This document shows, one piece after another, positions 53,928 to 62,559 of a stretch of DNA of 64,000 nt; position 1 is the first letter of the stretch; each line of letters opens with the position of its first letter. The DNA lies in assembly GCA_020630915.1 (NCBI GenBank), contig JAHDIF010000006.1, positions 67,241 to 131,240 of the forward strand. Direction: 5' to 3'. The notes below the pieces were generated by a model. The model was not told the DNA's origin. It saw only the letters and a list, made by a program, of their open reading frames with translations, and did not search any database. The DNA comes from Dokdonia sp. GTDB taxonomy: Bacteria > Bacteroidota > Bacteroidia > Flavobacteriales > Flavobacteriaceae. Both the position numbers and the translations under genes were made by a program.

Positions 53928-55706
53928 ATGGAAATTACGAGACTATTTGATTTTCCTTATTATCAACAGGAAAAGAACCCCCTTCCACGAGCACTAAATA
54001 CAAAGAAAAACGGCGTTTGGGAAGCTACCTCAACGCAAGAGTATATAGATAAGGCAAACGCCATAAGTAGAGGTTTATTACGACTAGGCGTTCAAGCAAA
54101 TGACAAAATAGCCATCATTTCTATGACTAATAGAACTGAGTGGCACATATGTGATATAGGAATTCTACAAACAGGAGCACAAAATGTACCCATGTATCCT
54201 ACAATTTCTGAAGAAGATTATGCATATGTACTTAATCACTCAGAAAGCACTTATGCCTTTGTATCATGTACCGAAGTTTATAGTAAAATTGCAGCTATAA
54301 AAGATCAAGTACCTACCTTAAAAGGTATTTATTCATTTGATGAATTAGGTAATTGTGCAAACTGGCAGGAAGTTCTTGACCTAGGTGCAGATACCTCAAA
54401 TCAAGAAGAAGTAGAAGCTAGAAAAAATGCAGTACAAACAGATGACCTAGCTACTTTAATATATACTTCTGGAACCACTGGAAGACCTAAAGGAGTGATG
54501 CTGTCTCACAAAAATATTGTAAGTAATGCAGTTTCTAGTACAGACAGAGTCCCTACAGAAGGTAGTGACGTAAAAGCACTTAGCTTTTTACCCATTTGTC
54601 ATATTTATGAGCGTATGCTTACCTATTTGTACCAGTATAAGGGCGTATCCATCTATTTTGCAGAGTCTCTTGAAACTATTTCTGATAATCTCAAGGAGAT
54701 AAAGCCAGAAATTATGACGGCTGTACCAAGGCTCTTAGAAAAAGTATACGATAAGATTATTGCAAAAGGCGCAGATCTTACGGGTATAAAGAAAAAACTA
54801 TTCTTTTGGGCAGTCGATGTAGGTTTAAAATATGAGCCTTACGGGCAAAATGGTTGGTTATACGAACGTAAGCTAGGTATAGCCAGAAAACTCATTTTTA
54901 CTAAATGGCAAGAAGCACTTGGGGGTAACCTTAAAGTAATCGCATCTGGTAGTGCCGCTTTACAACCAAGGCTTGCAAGAATATTTAACGCAGCAGATAT
55001 GGGTATTATGGAAGGTTACGGCCTTACGGAAACCTCTCCTGTTGTATCCGTAAACGATATGCGTAACAGAGGTTTTAAAATAGGTACTGTAGGAAAACTT
55101 ATTAAAGATGTAGAAGTGAAAATTGCAGATGATGGTGAGATCCTTGTAAAAGGTCCTAACGTGATGATGGGATATTATAAAGATCCTGAGAAAACTGCAG
55201 AGGTCATTAAAAATGGTTATTTCCATACTGGCGATATTGGAGAGATAGACAGTGAAGGCTTCTTAAAAATTACAGATCGTAAAAAAGAAATGTTCAAAAC
55301 GTCTGGTGGAAAGTATGTAGCACCGCAACTGTTAGAAAATCGTCTTAAGCAATCTCGCTTTATAGAACAAGTGATGGTTGTAGGAGAAGGCGAAAAAATG
55401 CCTGCAGCCCTAGTGCAACCTAATTTTGAATTTGTCTACGAATGGGCAAAAAAGAAAGGTATAAGTTTTGGTGCCAATGACGACATTACTACAAATGAAA
55501 AAATACTAGAGCGCTTCCAGCAAGAAGTAGATGAGGCTAATGAGAGTTTTGCAAAGTGGGAAAAGGTAAAACAGTTTAGACTTACACCTAATGTATGGAG
55601 CATAGATGATGGCCATCTCACTCCTACGATGAAGTTACGTCGTAAGATTATTAAAGGAATGTACAAAGACTTGTATGCAGATATTTATGGGCACGAGCCA
55701 TCATAG
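53928..55706 (+). CDS. Long-chain acyl-CoA ligase (AMP-forming)
   Basis: A 592-residue adenylate-forming enzyme, FadD/ACSL type, converting fatty acid, ATP and CoA to acyl-CoA. The phosphate loop LIYTSGTTGRPKGVML, the MEGYGLTETSPVVS block, the YFHTGDIGEID hinge and DRKKEMFKTSGGKYVAP are characteristic of the long-chain AMP-binding subfamily with no signal peptide. Cytosolic or membrane-peripheral, feeding beta-oxidation or lipid synthesis. Convergent with the TonB receptor gene, sharing a bidirectional terminator. Confidence 0.94.
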   Translation: MEITRLFDFPYYQQEKNPLPRALNTKKNGVWEATSTQEYIDKANAISRGLLRLGVQANDKIAIISMTNRTEWHICDIGILQTGAQNVPMYPTISEEDYAYVLNHSESTYAFVSCTEVYSKIAAIKDQVPTLKGIYSFDELGNCANWQEVLDLGADTSNQEEVEARKNAVQTDDLATLIYTSGTTGRPKGVMLSHKNIVSNAVSSTDRVPTEGSDVKALSFLPICHIYERMLTYLYQYKGVSIYFAESLETISDNLKEIKPEIMTAVPRLLEKVYDKIIAKGADLTGIKKKLFFWAVDVGLKYEPYGQNGWLYERKLGIARKLIFTKWQEALGGNLKVIASGSAALQPRLARIFNAADMGIMEGYGLTETSPVVSVNDMRNRGFKIGTVGKLIKDVEVKIADDGEILVKGPNVMMGYYKDPEKTAEVIKNGYFHTGDIGEIDSEGFLKITDRKKEMFKTSGGKYVAPQLLENRLKQSRFIEQVMVVGEGEKMPAALVQPNFEFVYEWAKKKGISFGANDDITTNEKILERFQQEVDEANESFAKWEKVKQFRLTPNVWSIDDGHLTPTMKLRRKIIKGMYKDLYADIYGHEPS

Positions 55707-55726
55707 TTTATGTATATAGAATAATT

Positions 55727-55752
55727 AAAGCCACTCTTTCGAGTGGCTTTTT
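55727..55752. terminator. Bidirectional terminator
   Basis: A 10-bp perfect stem (55727-55736 with 55741-55750), loop TTTC, T-run on the plus side and A-run on the left. Confidence 0.88.
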
Positions 55753-55769
55753 ATTGTACTAATTAATTC

Positions 55770-57944
55770 TTACAAATTATCCAATTGGTTACTCGTCTTG
55801 TCATCACTTATGGTCCAGAAAAAGCCTACAAAGAAAAATTGATCTGCTGCGGGTGTTAAAGCACGTCTATCAAATTGCCCGTTTATATCTGTAGTATTAC
55901 TATACTGATATCCATTAATGTTATTAAAACCTAAAACGTTATTAATAGAAGCATAGAGTATTTTTTGAGGTCCTAGCAAATACGCCCAGTTTAAACTTAA
56001 ACTATTAAAAGCCTTCGTTTGATCTTGTAAAAACCCCACACGATTAGGATTCGTAAAAGATCTTCCTGACGAATATTGATAGGCAAGCCCTATCTGAGAT
56101 TGCCAATCTTCTACAAAATACTTAGCAACCACAGAAAGATTGTGTGTATTTGCAAAAGGAGCTCTCGCCTGTTCTGGATAGTTTAAGTACTGGCGCTCGC
56201 TATCTAATAAAGAATAACTTACCCAATAATCCATATTCTTTATAGAGGTGTTATCTCTCCAGAAAATGTCAATTCCTTGCGCATACCCATCACCGTTATT
56301 TCCAAAATCACTGTCAAAAGTTGCCATCTCAGTATCAAAAGTCACAAGACTGGAATACTGTTTTCTATAGACCTCTGCTCTAAAAATACGGCCATTATCA
56401 CTGTATTGATAATTGGCAATATAATGTTGTGTTTTTTGAGCTTCAAAGTCTTGAGAGAACTTTAAAAAATCATTTCCAGGGTTTTGGTAAAAATCCCCAT
56501 ATGCTACAGACAGCTGGCTCTTCTTTCCTGTTTTGTAGGCAAAACTCGCTCTAGGCGAAACCGTAAATTGATCCAACATACTCGTATAATTCCCTCTTAG
56601 ACCTACTTTTAAAGCTAGTTTTTTAGAAAAGATGATATCACTCTCTGCAAATCCAGCAGAAATATTGCTCTTAAACCCATAAGATTCTCGAACGCTAAAA
56701 TCGTCAAAAACACCTTTAAACTCTTCATCAAAATCAGTCACAAATTGTTCAACTCCAAAGGCCAATTTAAACCTGCTTGAGAATCTCTTTTTGAGCTTTA
56801 CTTTTACGTGGGCAGAATTTTCAGTGTTATCGATATCTGTGGTTGAAATGCCTAGGCTATTTCGCGCAAGCGTATAACTCCCTCCTGCTCGTACACTCCA
56901 TGTATCACCTAACATCCCCGTATAGTTGGTATTTACATATAGATTTTTATTGTTAAGAGAAAAGTCTAATCCATCTGGCATATTGATATCTTCCTGAGTA
57001 AGTTCAAAATTACTTGCATCTGCCGCAGCATAGAGTTTAAAAAGACCATCTTTTAATCTATAACGGTATACTGCTTCTCCTGCAAAACTTTCAAAAGGTT
57101 TCTCCCAGTCATTACGATCAGGAAAAACAGCTATATAAGGTGCGAGGTTTATATATGAAGTACTCAAGCTTAGAGAGCTTTTTTCCCATTTACGAGTATG
57201 TCCTAAAGAGCCTCCCACAGACATAATTCCGATATCTGTTTTGTTTTGATCAGGCTCGTCTACCGTATTAAGAAGTAGCACACTAGAGAGTGCTTCTCCA
57301 TACTCTGCAGAATATCCTCCTGTGCTAAAAGTAATCCCGTCAAACAAGAACGGACTATATCTCCCTCTCGCAGGAATATTATTTGTCGTAGGAGTATACG
57401 GTGTAAATACACGAATACCATCTATAAAAATCTGTGTTTCTCCAGCATCTCCACCTCGTACAAATAGACGGCCATCTTCCGCAACGGTCGATGTGCCAGG
57501 TAATGTTTGTAAGGCTCCTACAAAATCACCTAGAGCACTAGCAGTGGTAACCACATCTAACGGTTTTAAAACGGATACTTTACTATTATCACTGGCCTCA
57601 AATGTACCTGCAGATAAGACTACAGTATCGAGGGAGTTTACATCTTCTCGCAATGTAACTTTAAGATCCCCCATTTGAGTAACACCAGCATAAAAAGTGT
57701 AGGGTTCAAACCCGAGAAAAGTAACCTTTAGTAATTGCTCACCAGTTTCAGAAGTGGTGAAGTTAAAAGCTCCATTATCATCTGTAGAAGCACCGTCATA
57801 GGTGCCCTCTAGAAAAACGTTTGCGCCGAGTATAGATATACCTCTGGCATCTGTAACTTTCCCGCTTATTGTGGTTTGAGAAGTGATAAAACTTAGATTA
57901 CAAAATAGGAGTATAAGTAGTATATAATATCTCATTACGGTCAT
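55770..57944 (-). CDS. TonB-dependent outer-membrane receptor with carboxypeptidase-like N-domain
   Basis: A 724-residue outer-membrane transporter. Signal peptide (alternative start ATG at 57935: MRYYILLILLFCNLSF to TSQ), a CarboxypepD_reg-like domain (TISGKVTDARGISILGANV), a plug with LFVRGGDAGETQIFIDGI (about residue 162) and a C-terminal barrel; the last strands end VGFFWTISDDKTSNQL. Compact for the family. There is no adjacent SusD, so it is not a SUS pair. It probably imports a siderophore, vitamin or oligomer; specificity unknown. Confidence 0.9.
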   Translation of the reverse strand: MTVMRYYILLILLFCNLSFITSQTTISGKVTDARGISILGANVFLEGTYDGASTDDNGAFNFTTSETGEQLLKVTFLGFEPYTFYAGVTQMGDLKVTLREDVNSLDTVVLSAGTFEASDNSKVSVLKPLDVVTTASALGDFVGALQTLPGTSTVAEDGRLFVRGGDAGETQIFIDGIRVFTPYTPTTNNIPARGRYSPFLFDGITFSTGGYSAEYGEALSSVLLLNTVDEPDQNKTDIGIMSVGGSLGHTRKWEKSSLSLSTSYINLAPYIAVFPDRNDWEKPFESFAGEAVYRYRLKDGLFKLYAAADASNFELTQEDINMPDGLDFSLNNKNLYVNTNYTGMLGDTWSVRAGGSYTLARNSLGISTTDIDNTENSAHVKVKLKKRFSSRFKLAFGVEQFVTDFDEEFKGVFDDFSVRESYGFKSNISAGFAESDIIFSKKLALKVGLRGNYTSMLDQFTVSPRASFAYKTGKKSQLSVAYGDFYQNPGNDFLKFSQDFEAQKTQHYIANYQYSDNGRIFRAEVYRKQYSSLVTFDTEMATFDSDFGNNGDGYAQGIDIFWRDNTSIKNMDYWVSYSLLDSERQYLNYPEQARAPFANTHNLSVVAKYFVEDWQSQIGLAYQYSSGRSFTNPNRVGFLQDQTKAFNSLSLNWAYLLGPQKILYASINNVLGFNNINGYQYSNTTDINGQFDRRALTPAADQFFFVGFFWTISDDKTSNQLDNL

Positions 57945-57982
57945 TTTTGATTGATTGATGAGACAAATATGAGGGTGTTTAC

Positions 57983-57996
57983 GCTTTTGCGAAAGG
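57983..57996 (+). repeat. Degenerate palindrome GCTTTTGCGAAAGG
   Basis: Two mismatches to the 14-mer, intergenic, upstream of the TonB receptor gene. Confidence 0.6.
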
Positions 57997-58175
57997 GTAT
58001 TCTACCCAATCGTCAGATTTTGAGGGTGAATTGTCAAAAAGATCAAAAGTCAGAAATTGAGTATCTTTAAAAGAAAAAATAAACATGAAAACACGGCAGT
58101 TATTTTACCTTAGTAAAAACAGGAAATAATAGTACCGTACTAGGCTTTATAAAAAAGTAAGTTCATCATAATTGT

Positions 58176-58775
58176 ATGGATAAACAGGATAAATTAGAAA
58201 CATATTTTAACACAGACTCCCCTTGGAGATCTGGAATCCTACGATTAAGACAATTATTAAGTACAACAGAGCTTACGGAAGACTGGAAATGGAATTTCCC
58301 TACATATACCCTTAACAAAAAAAATGTGGTAGCGATTGCATCTCACAAAACACACTTTGGAATTTGGTTTTTTCAAGGTGTGTTTTTAAAAGATACCCAC
58401 AAACTCCTTCGTAATGCTCAGGAAGGAAAGACTAAAGCTATGCGCTCTTTTTATTTCACCTCCCTAGAAGACCTTGATGAAGAAATTGCCCTAGAATACG
58501 TGCTTGAAGCCATCCAAAACTGTAAAGATGGGAAGCAAGTAAAAATAACGAGAAAGAAAATCGAGGTTGTCATACCTGCCTTACTAGAAAGTGCTTTTAC
58601 AGAAGATTCTGAACTCAAACATAGTTTTTATAAACTTTCACCTAGCAAGCAACGTGAGTATGCAGAGCACATAGATCACGCAAAACAAGAAGCTACAAAA
58701 CTCAGGAGATTAGAAAAATCCATCCCTATGATTTTGGAAGGAAAAGGTTTAAATGATAAATATAAAAACTGTTAA
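58176..58775 (+). CDS. YdeI/OmpD-associated family protein (DUF1801-like)
   Basis: A 199-residue cytosolic protein. The first half is a DUF1801-type domain (WKWNFPTYTLNKKNVVAIAS, HFGIWFFQGVFL); the C-terminal half has the YdeI signature FYKLSPSKQREYAEHIDHAK followed by EATKLRRLEKSIPMIL. The family is widespread and of unknown function; some members are linked to stress or metal responses. It precedes a sigma factor gene by about 140 nt and is probably separate. Confidence 0.87.
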   Translation: MDKQDKLETYFNTDSPWRSGILRLRQLLSTTELTEDWKWNFPTYTLNKKNVVAIASHKTHFGIWFFQGVFLKDTHKLLRNAQEGKTKAMRSFYFTSLEDLDEEIALEYVLEAIQNCKDGKQVKITRKKIEVVIPALLESAFTEDSELKHSFYKLSPSKQREYAEHIDHAKQEATKLRRLEKSIPMILEGKGLNDKYKNC

Positions 58776-58838
58776 TTCCATTTCACATCACTTAATTATC
58801 AGTCACTTACTATGACATCTTATAATAGTTTTGAGTGT

Positions 58839-58852
58839 GCTTTCGCGAAAGC
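58839..58852 (+). repeat. 14-bp palindrome, copy 15
   Basis: Exact copy, intergenic if the sigma gene starts at 58915; flanks t/gta. Confidence 0.95.
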
Positions 58853-58914
58853 GTACTTCTACCTGTAACATAATACCCAACTATACTACTAATAGCATAT
58901 CTAACAATCAACCA

Positions 58915-59409
58915 TTGAATAAAGCAGATCAAGACAAATTTGTTATGCTTCTGGAAGAAAACCAGAACATTGTGCACAAAGTCTGTAGGTTATACACCAA
59001 CAATCAAGACCAACACAATGATCTATTTCAGGAAATAACGATACAACTATGGCGTGCATTCCCTAAGTTTAGAGGGGATTCCAAATTTAGTACCTGGATG
59101 TATCGTGTGGCTCTAAACACGGCTATTACACTCTACCGTAAGTCTAAACGTACCGTTAAGACACAGGATTACGATAGTGTAATGTTTAGAATTTCTTCTG
59201 AGGAGTATGATGACACTATTGAACAACAACTCAAGCTTATGTATGCTGCGGTAAAGGACTTAAATGATATAGAAAAAGCATTGGTCTTTTTATACCTAGA
59301 GGATAAGAGCTATCGAGAAATTTCTGAAACAATGGGTATTTCTGAAGTAAACGCACGTGTTAAAATGAACCGTGTAAAAGGAAAACTCAAAAAAATATTA
59401 AATCCATAA
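58915..59409 (+). CDS. ECF-type RNA polymerase sigma factor
   Basis: Region 2 (HNDLFQEITIQLWRAFPKF, STWMYRVALNTAITLYR) and region 4 (DLNDIEKALVFLYLEDKSYREI) of a group 4 sigma factor of about 164 residues. The frame opens at a TTG at 58831, but that start would include a palindrome copy and a run unlike other sigmas. TTG at 58915 (MNKADQDKFVMLLEENQN) fits family starts best; the first ATG (58945) would trim helix 1. The membrane protein gene starts 4 nt after the stop, giving a two-gene sigma/partner unit. Confidence 0.88.
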   Translation: MNKADQDKFVMLLEENQNIVHKVCRLYTNNQDQHNDLFQEITIQLWRAFPKFRGDSKFSTWMYRVALNTAITLYRKSKRTVKTQDYDSVMFRISSEEYDDTIEQQLKLMYAAVKDLNDIEKALVFLYLEDKSYREISETMGISEVNARVKMNRVKGKLKKILNP

Positions 59410-59413
59410 GGAT

Positions 59414-60028
59414 ATGGTAGACGAATTAGAATTATTAAAGCAAGATTGGAAGAAGCAAGAAGCTTCTTTACCAAGAGTTACAGCACAAGAGATATACCCT
59501 ATGCTCCATAAAAAATCATCTTCTATCGTGAAGTGGATTTTTATTATAAGTATCATAGAGTTTGTATTCTGGATAGCAGTAAACTTCTTATATGGAAATC
59601 AGGAAAAAGACAAGATATTTGTCCAAGAAACTGGATTGAGCACCTTCAATACCATTCTCCTTATAATCAATTATAGTGCTTTGGCATTTTTTGTTGCTCG
59701 CTTTTACCTAAACTATAAGAAGATTGAAGCAACAGATACGGCAAAGATATTAATGAAAAATATTTTGCGTACTCGCAAAACAGTAAAGTATTATATCTGG
59801 TTTAATCTTTTATTTCTCGCCGTAGGATCTGTAATCGCATTTGTAATAGTGCTTCAACATTCGCCAGAACAACTAGCGGGAGGTAGCATTCTTACAGCTT
59901 TATTTGCCCTTGTATTATTAATGGCCGTAATTATAGGGATTCTATTTATGTTCTATAGATTACTGTACGGTATTTTACTAAAAAGACTTAATAAGAATTA
60001 TGAAGAATTAAAGAAAATGGAAGTCTAG
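59414..60028 (+). CDS. Four-TM membrane protein, probable sigma partner
   Basis: A 204-residue protein with a soluble N-terminus (MVDELELLKQDWKKQEAS, 1-37), then TM helices at about 38-58, 75-97, 121-145 and 153-182, and a basic/acidic tail. The LKQDWKK start followed by a membrane domain is common directly behind ECF sigma genes in flavobacteria and often misnamed. Anti-sigma function is inferred from position only. A 9-bp hairpin spans the stop codon, followed by a terminator. Confidence 0.78.
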   Translation: MVDELELLKQDWKKQEASLPRVTAQEIYPMLHKKSSSIVKWIFIISIIEFVFWIAVNFLYGNQEKDKIFVQETGLSTFNTILLIINYSALAFFVARFYLNYKKIEATDTAKILMKNILRTRKTVKYYIWFNLLFLAVGSVIAFVIVLQHSPEQLAGGSILTALFALVLLMAVIIGILFMFYRLLYGILLKRLNKNYEELKKMEV

Positions 60029-60047
60029 ATCGGGGGAACTAGACTTC
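60020..60047 (+). other. Hairpin over the stop codon
   Basis: GAAGTCTAG (60020-60028) pairs with CTAGACTTC (60039-60047). The TAG stop is inside the left arm. There is no T-run of its own; the true terminator follows. Confidence 0.65.
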
Positions 60048-60051
60048 TAGA

Positions 60052-60090
60052 AAAAGCGGTTACTATTTCTAGTAACCGCTTTTATTTTTT
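60052..60090 (+). terminator. Terminator of the second sigma operon
   Basis: A 13-bp perfect stem (60052-60064 with 60071-60083), loop ATTTCT, then a T-run. The A-run on its left may also serve the minus-strand acyltransferase gene. Confidence 0.9.
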
Positions 60091-60894
60091 TTAATATTCC
60101 CATTGCCTAGTAGTATTCAATTTTTCTGCCTCTTCAAGCTCTTCTGGAGGAATTACTTTTAAAAACGAAGGATGCTGTTCGATAGCATATTCTAACTGCT
60201 CTACAATATTCTCTACGCTATCATTTTCATAATCTATTACTAGAGGTTCTTTTATTTCAAAAGATTGTAAGATTCCTCGTTTTTTGATGCGTAGTCCTTT
60301 TTTATCAAAAGATCTCCTAAATCCATCAATCACAATGGGTACAACTACCGGCTTGTATTGTTTAATAATATGAGCTGTCCCTTTACGAATAGGTTTCCAA
60401 GGTTTTGTAGTTCCTTGTGGGAACGTAATTACCCAGCCGTCATCTAGAGCAACTCCTATGTTTTCTGTATCCTTAAAATCAACAGATCGATCAATTTCTT
60501 TTCCTTTTTCTCGCCAAGTTCTGCTTACCGTTATAGCACCAGCATAGGCTAGAATACGAGGCAACAAGCCGCTTTTCATAGTCTCACCAGCTGCTACGTA
60601 ATAAAGATTTAACTTGGGATTCCAAAGATATCCTATATTTTTAATGGAATCTTCACGACCGCTTAGAGAAGCATTAAATACGTGAAACATTGCCACCACA
60701 TCTGCAAAATAGGTTTGATGATTGGACACAAAGAGTACTCCTTGTTCTGGCAATTTATTTAGTATTTCAGAACCCTCTATTTGTAATTCATTAAAACCGC
60801 GATACCGCCTGTGCGTTAATGCACCAGCTATTCGTATCAACCAGCGTTTTAAGAATAGAATATGACCAAAAGGATTTGTTTTAAATAGCCCCAT
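60091..60894 (-). CDS. PlsC-family acyltransferase with variant motifs
   Basis: A 267-residue membrane-associated acyltransferase, likely acylating lysophosphatidate or a related glycerolipid. The catalytic motif reads NHQTYFAD, placing Asp six residues after His (HX5D rather than the common HX4D), and the second motif is FPQGTT in place of FPEGTR. VVPIVIDGFRR corresponds to block IV. These changes suggest a subfamily with altered substrate rather than a dead enzyme (inference). The palindrome at 60940 lies between this gene and the NUDIX gene upstream of it on the same strand. Confidence 0.85.
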   Translation of the reverse strand: MGLFKTNPFGHILFLKRWLIRIAGALTHRRYRGFNELQIEGSEILNKLPEQGVLFVSNHQTYFADVVAMFHVFNASLSGREDSIKNIGYLWNPKLNLYYVAAGETMKSGLLPRILAYAGAITVSRTWREKGKEIDRSVDFKDTENIGVALDDGWVITFPQGTTKPWKPIRKGTAHIIKQYKPVVVPIVIDGFRRSFDKKGLRIKKRGILQSFEIKEPLVIDYENDSVENIVEQLEYAIEQHPSFLKVIPPEELEEAEKLNTTRQWEY

Positions 60895-60939
60895 AGTTAA
60901 GATTTCTCGACTCTTACAAAAGTATATGGTTCTTATATA

Positions 60940-60953
60940 GCTTTCGCGAAAGC
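60940..60953 (+). repeat. 14-bp palindrome, copy 16
   Basis: Exact copy, intergenic, 20 nt past the NUDIX stop; flanks a/g (an exception to the Y...R rule). Confidence 0.97.
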
Positions 60954-60973
60954 GAGCTTCAAATATACAAAAC

Positions 60974-61618
60974 CTATTCTTCTAGCGCTTTATTGAATAA
61001 TTCCTTGATCTCACTTAGCATCATTGCCGTAGCTCCCCAGACTACGTGATCTTGCAATCTAAAGATAGGGACTTCTAAATCAACAGCATACGATGTTGTG
61101 ATACGATGTACTCCTACAGAGGTAGGACTTAATAACTCAGAAAGTGGTACTTCTATAAGCGCTTCTACCTCGTCATCTTGAGCGATAAAATCAGGCTTCT
61201 TTGTCATATAACCAATAAACGACTGTACCCAAAAGTTACTGGGAGGAATGTAAATATTAGTGAGCTTCTTTATAGATATCATATCTTCTATGGCCACGCC
61301 CACTTCTTCAAAAGTCTCTCTCATAGCAGTCTCAAGAAGGTTTTTATCTTCTGGTTCTACTTTTCCTCCAGGAAAACCTACTTGATTAGAGTGTACGCCT
61401 TTATACGTCTTACGTAAGATCAAGATGATATAGGCCGCATTATCCTTTTCATAAAACAGCGCCATTACGGCTGCCTGTCTTGGATTAAGAGCGTCAATAT
61501 CTGTTTCTTTAAGTTCCTTAATGCGCTCCATTGGAGCCATCTCAAATTGTGCTTTCTTTCCAGGAAGAGGCAAATTGTTTATTTTTGGAATTAAGTCAAG
61601 AAACTCTGTAAACTTCAT
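60974..61618 (-). CDS. NUDIX hydrolase, CoA-diphosphatase-like
   Basis: A 214-residue hydrolase. The Nudix box follows GX5EX7REX2EEXG: GGKVEPEDKNLLETAMRETF then EEVGV. Flanking HSNQVGFPGG is the NUDIX UPF0035 motif of CoA pyrophosphatases (NudL type), which split CoA to 4'-phosphopantetheine and 3',5'-ADP. Cytosolic. The start codon at 61618 is only 2 nt from the divergent start of the cyclophilin lipoprotein gene. Confidence 0.92.
   Translation of the reverse strand: MKFTEFLDLIPKINNLPLPGKKAQFEMAPMERIKELKETDIDALNPRQAAVMALFYEKDNAAYIILILRKTYKGVHSNQVGFPGGKVEPEDKNLLETAMRETFEEVGVAIEDMISIKKLTNIYIPPSNFWVQSFIGYMTKKPDFIAQDDEVEALIEVPLSELLSPTSVGVHRITTSYAVDLEVPIFRLQDHVVWGATAMMLSEIKELFNKALEE
61580..61587 (+). 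promoter_or_regulatory. -7 box for the cyclophilin gene, inside the NUDIX ORF
   Basis: TATTTTTG matches TAnnTTTG, 33 nt before the ATG at 61621, lying in the first codons of the divergent gene. Confidence 0.45.
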
Positions 61619-61620
61619 TT

Positions 61621-62340
61621 ATGCGTAGGTTTTATATACTCTTTTTAATAGTACTAAGCTATAGTTGTCAAGATACTAAAACTACTAAAAAAACAACTAC
61701 ACAAGAGACAAAGAAGGAAGTTCAAATAGCACAAAAAGACACCCTCGATAAAAAGGAAAAAACCTATCCAAAAGGAACTCGTCAAAATCCAATGATAGGT
61801 TCTCAGGCAGAGCTTAAACCATTTTTAACGCAGTATGGCAAGGAGAATCCAGAGACCAAGGTAAGGTTTGAAACCCGCTTTGGGAACTTTGAGGTGGAAC
61901 TGTTTAGGGATACTCCCCTACACAGAGCAAACTTTATTATGCTTGTTAAGAATGAGTATTTTAATACAACTCAATTTCATCGCGTTTCTCCCAATTTTGT
62001 TGTACAAGGTGGCAATAATGACACGCAAACAACTTCTATCAATCGTGCTCGTATGGGCAATTACTTACTACCTAACGAAGCCAAATCAAAATACAAACAC
62101 ATACGAGGCGCCTTTTCTAGCGCGAAGTATACGGAACAAAATATAAGCAATGCCTCTGCTCCTTTTGAATTTTTTATTGTCCAACCGCAAAGAGGAGCAC
62201 ATCATTTAAACGGTGATCATACTGTCTTTGGACGCGTCACTCGAGGAATGAATGTGATAGACAAAATTAACCAGCTGGAAGTAGATGGTAGTGAGTGGCC
62301 GCTGGAAAACGTATATATGAAGGTGGAGATTATTGAGTAG
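61621..62340 (+). CDS. Cyclophilin-type peptidyl-prolyl isomerase lipoprotein
   Basis: A 239-residue lipoprotein: lipobox LSYSC (Cys16), a Lys/Thr-rich linker (17-55), then a cyclophilin domain with FETRFGNFEVELF, FNTTQFHRVSPNFVVQGG and HHLNGDHTVFGRVTRGMNVI. It would catalyse cis-trans proline isomerisation in the periplasm, aiding outer-membrane protein folding. A -7 box lies within the divergent NUDIX gene. Confidence 0.93.
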   Translation: MRRFYILFLIVLSYSCQDTKTTKKTTTQETKKEVQIAQKDTLDKKEKTYPKGTRQNPMIGSQAELKPFLTQYGKENPETKVRFETRFGNFEVELFRDTPLHRANFIMLVKNEYFNTTQFHRVSPNFVVQGGNNDTQTTSINRARMGNYLLPNEAKSKYKHIRGAFSSAKYTEQNISNASAPFEFFIVQPQRGAHHLNGDHTVFGRVTRGMNVIDKINQLEVDGSEWPLENVYMKVEIIE

Positions 62341-62559
62341 ATTGGTAGTTGGTAGGTTAGTATGTTTGTACTTTAGTAGGTTGGTGCTTTGATAGTTGGG
62401 GGGAGTCGATTAGTCGAGAAGAAGAGGAGTTTAATAGTACTATATTCATAAAGTGTTTAGGTTTCTCTCTTGTCTCTTGTCTATTATAATGCTCTTGGTT
62501 TAAATTCAATACCCAATTTCTCAATCTCCAATCAAAAATCTCCAATAAGCAATCTCCAA
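62341..62559 (+). repeat. Low-complexity convergent spacer with short repeats
   Basis: A 219-bp gap between convergent genes. The left part repeats TTGGTAGxTTxGTA-like steps; the right part (about 62520-62563) has three CTCCAAT units (CAATCTCCAATCAAAA twice). No ORF or terminator stands out. Confidence 0.5.

Noticed and set aside
58085-58129. Tiny ATG frame of 14 codons before the YdeI-like gene
   Set aside because: Too short, no hairpin or attenuator features, probably chance.
58831-58914. Sigma factor start at TTG 58831
   Set aside because: Adds 28 residues unlike other ECF sigmas and translates a palindrome copy; TTG at 58915 fits better.
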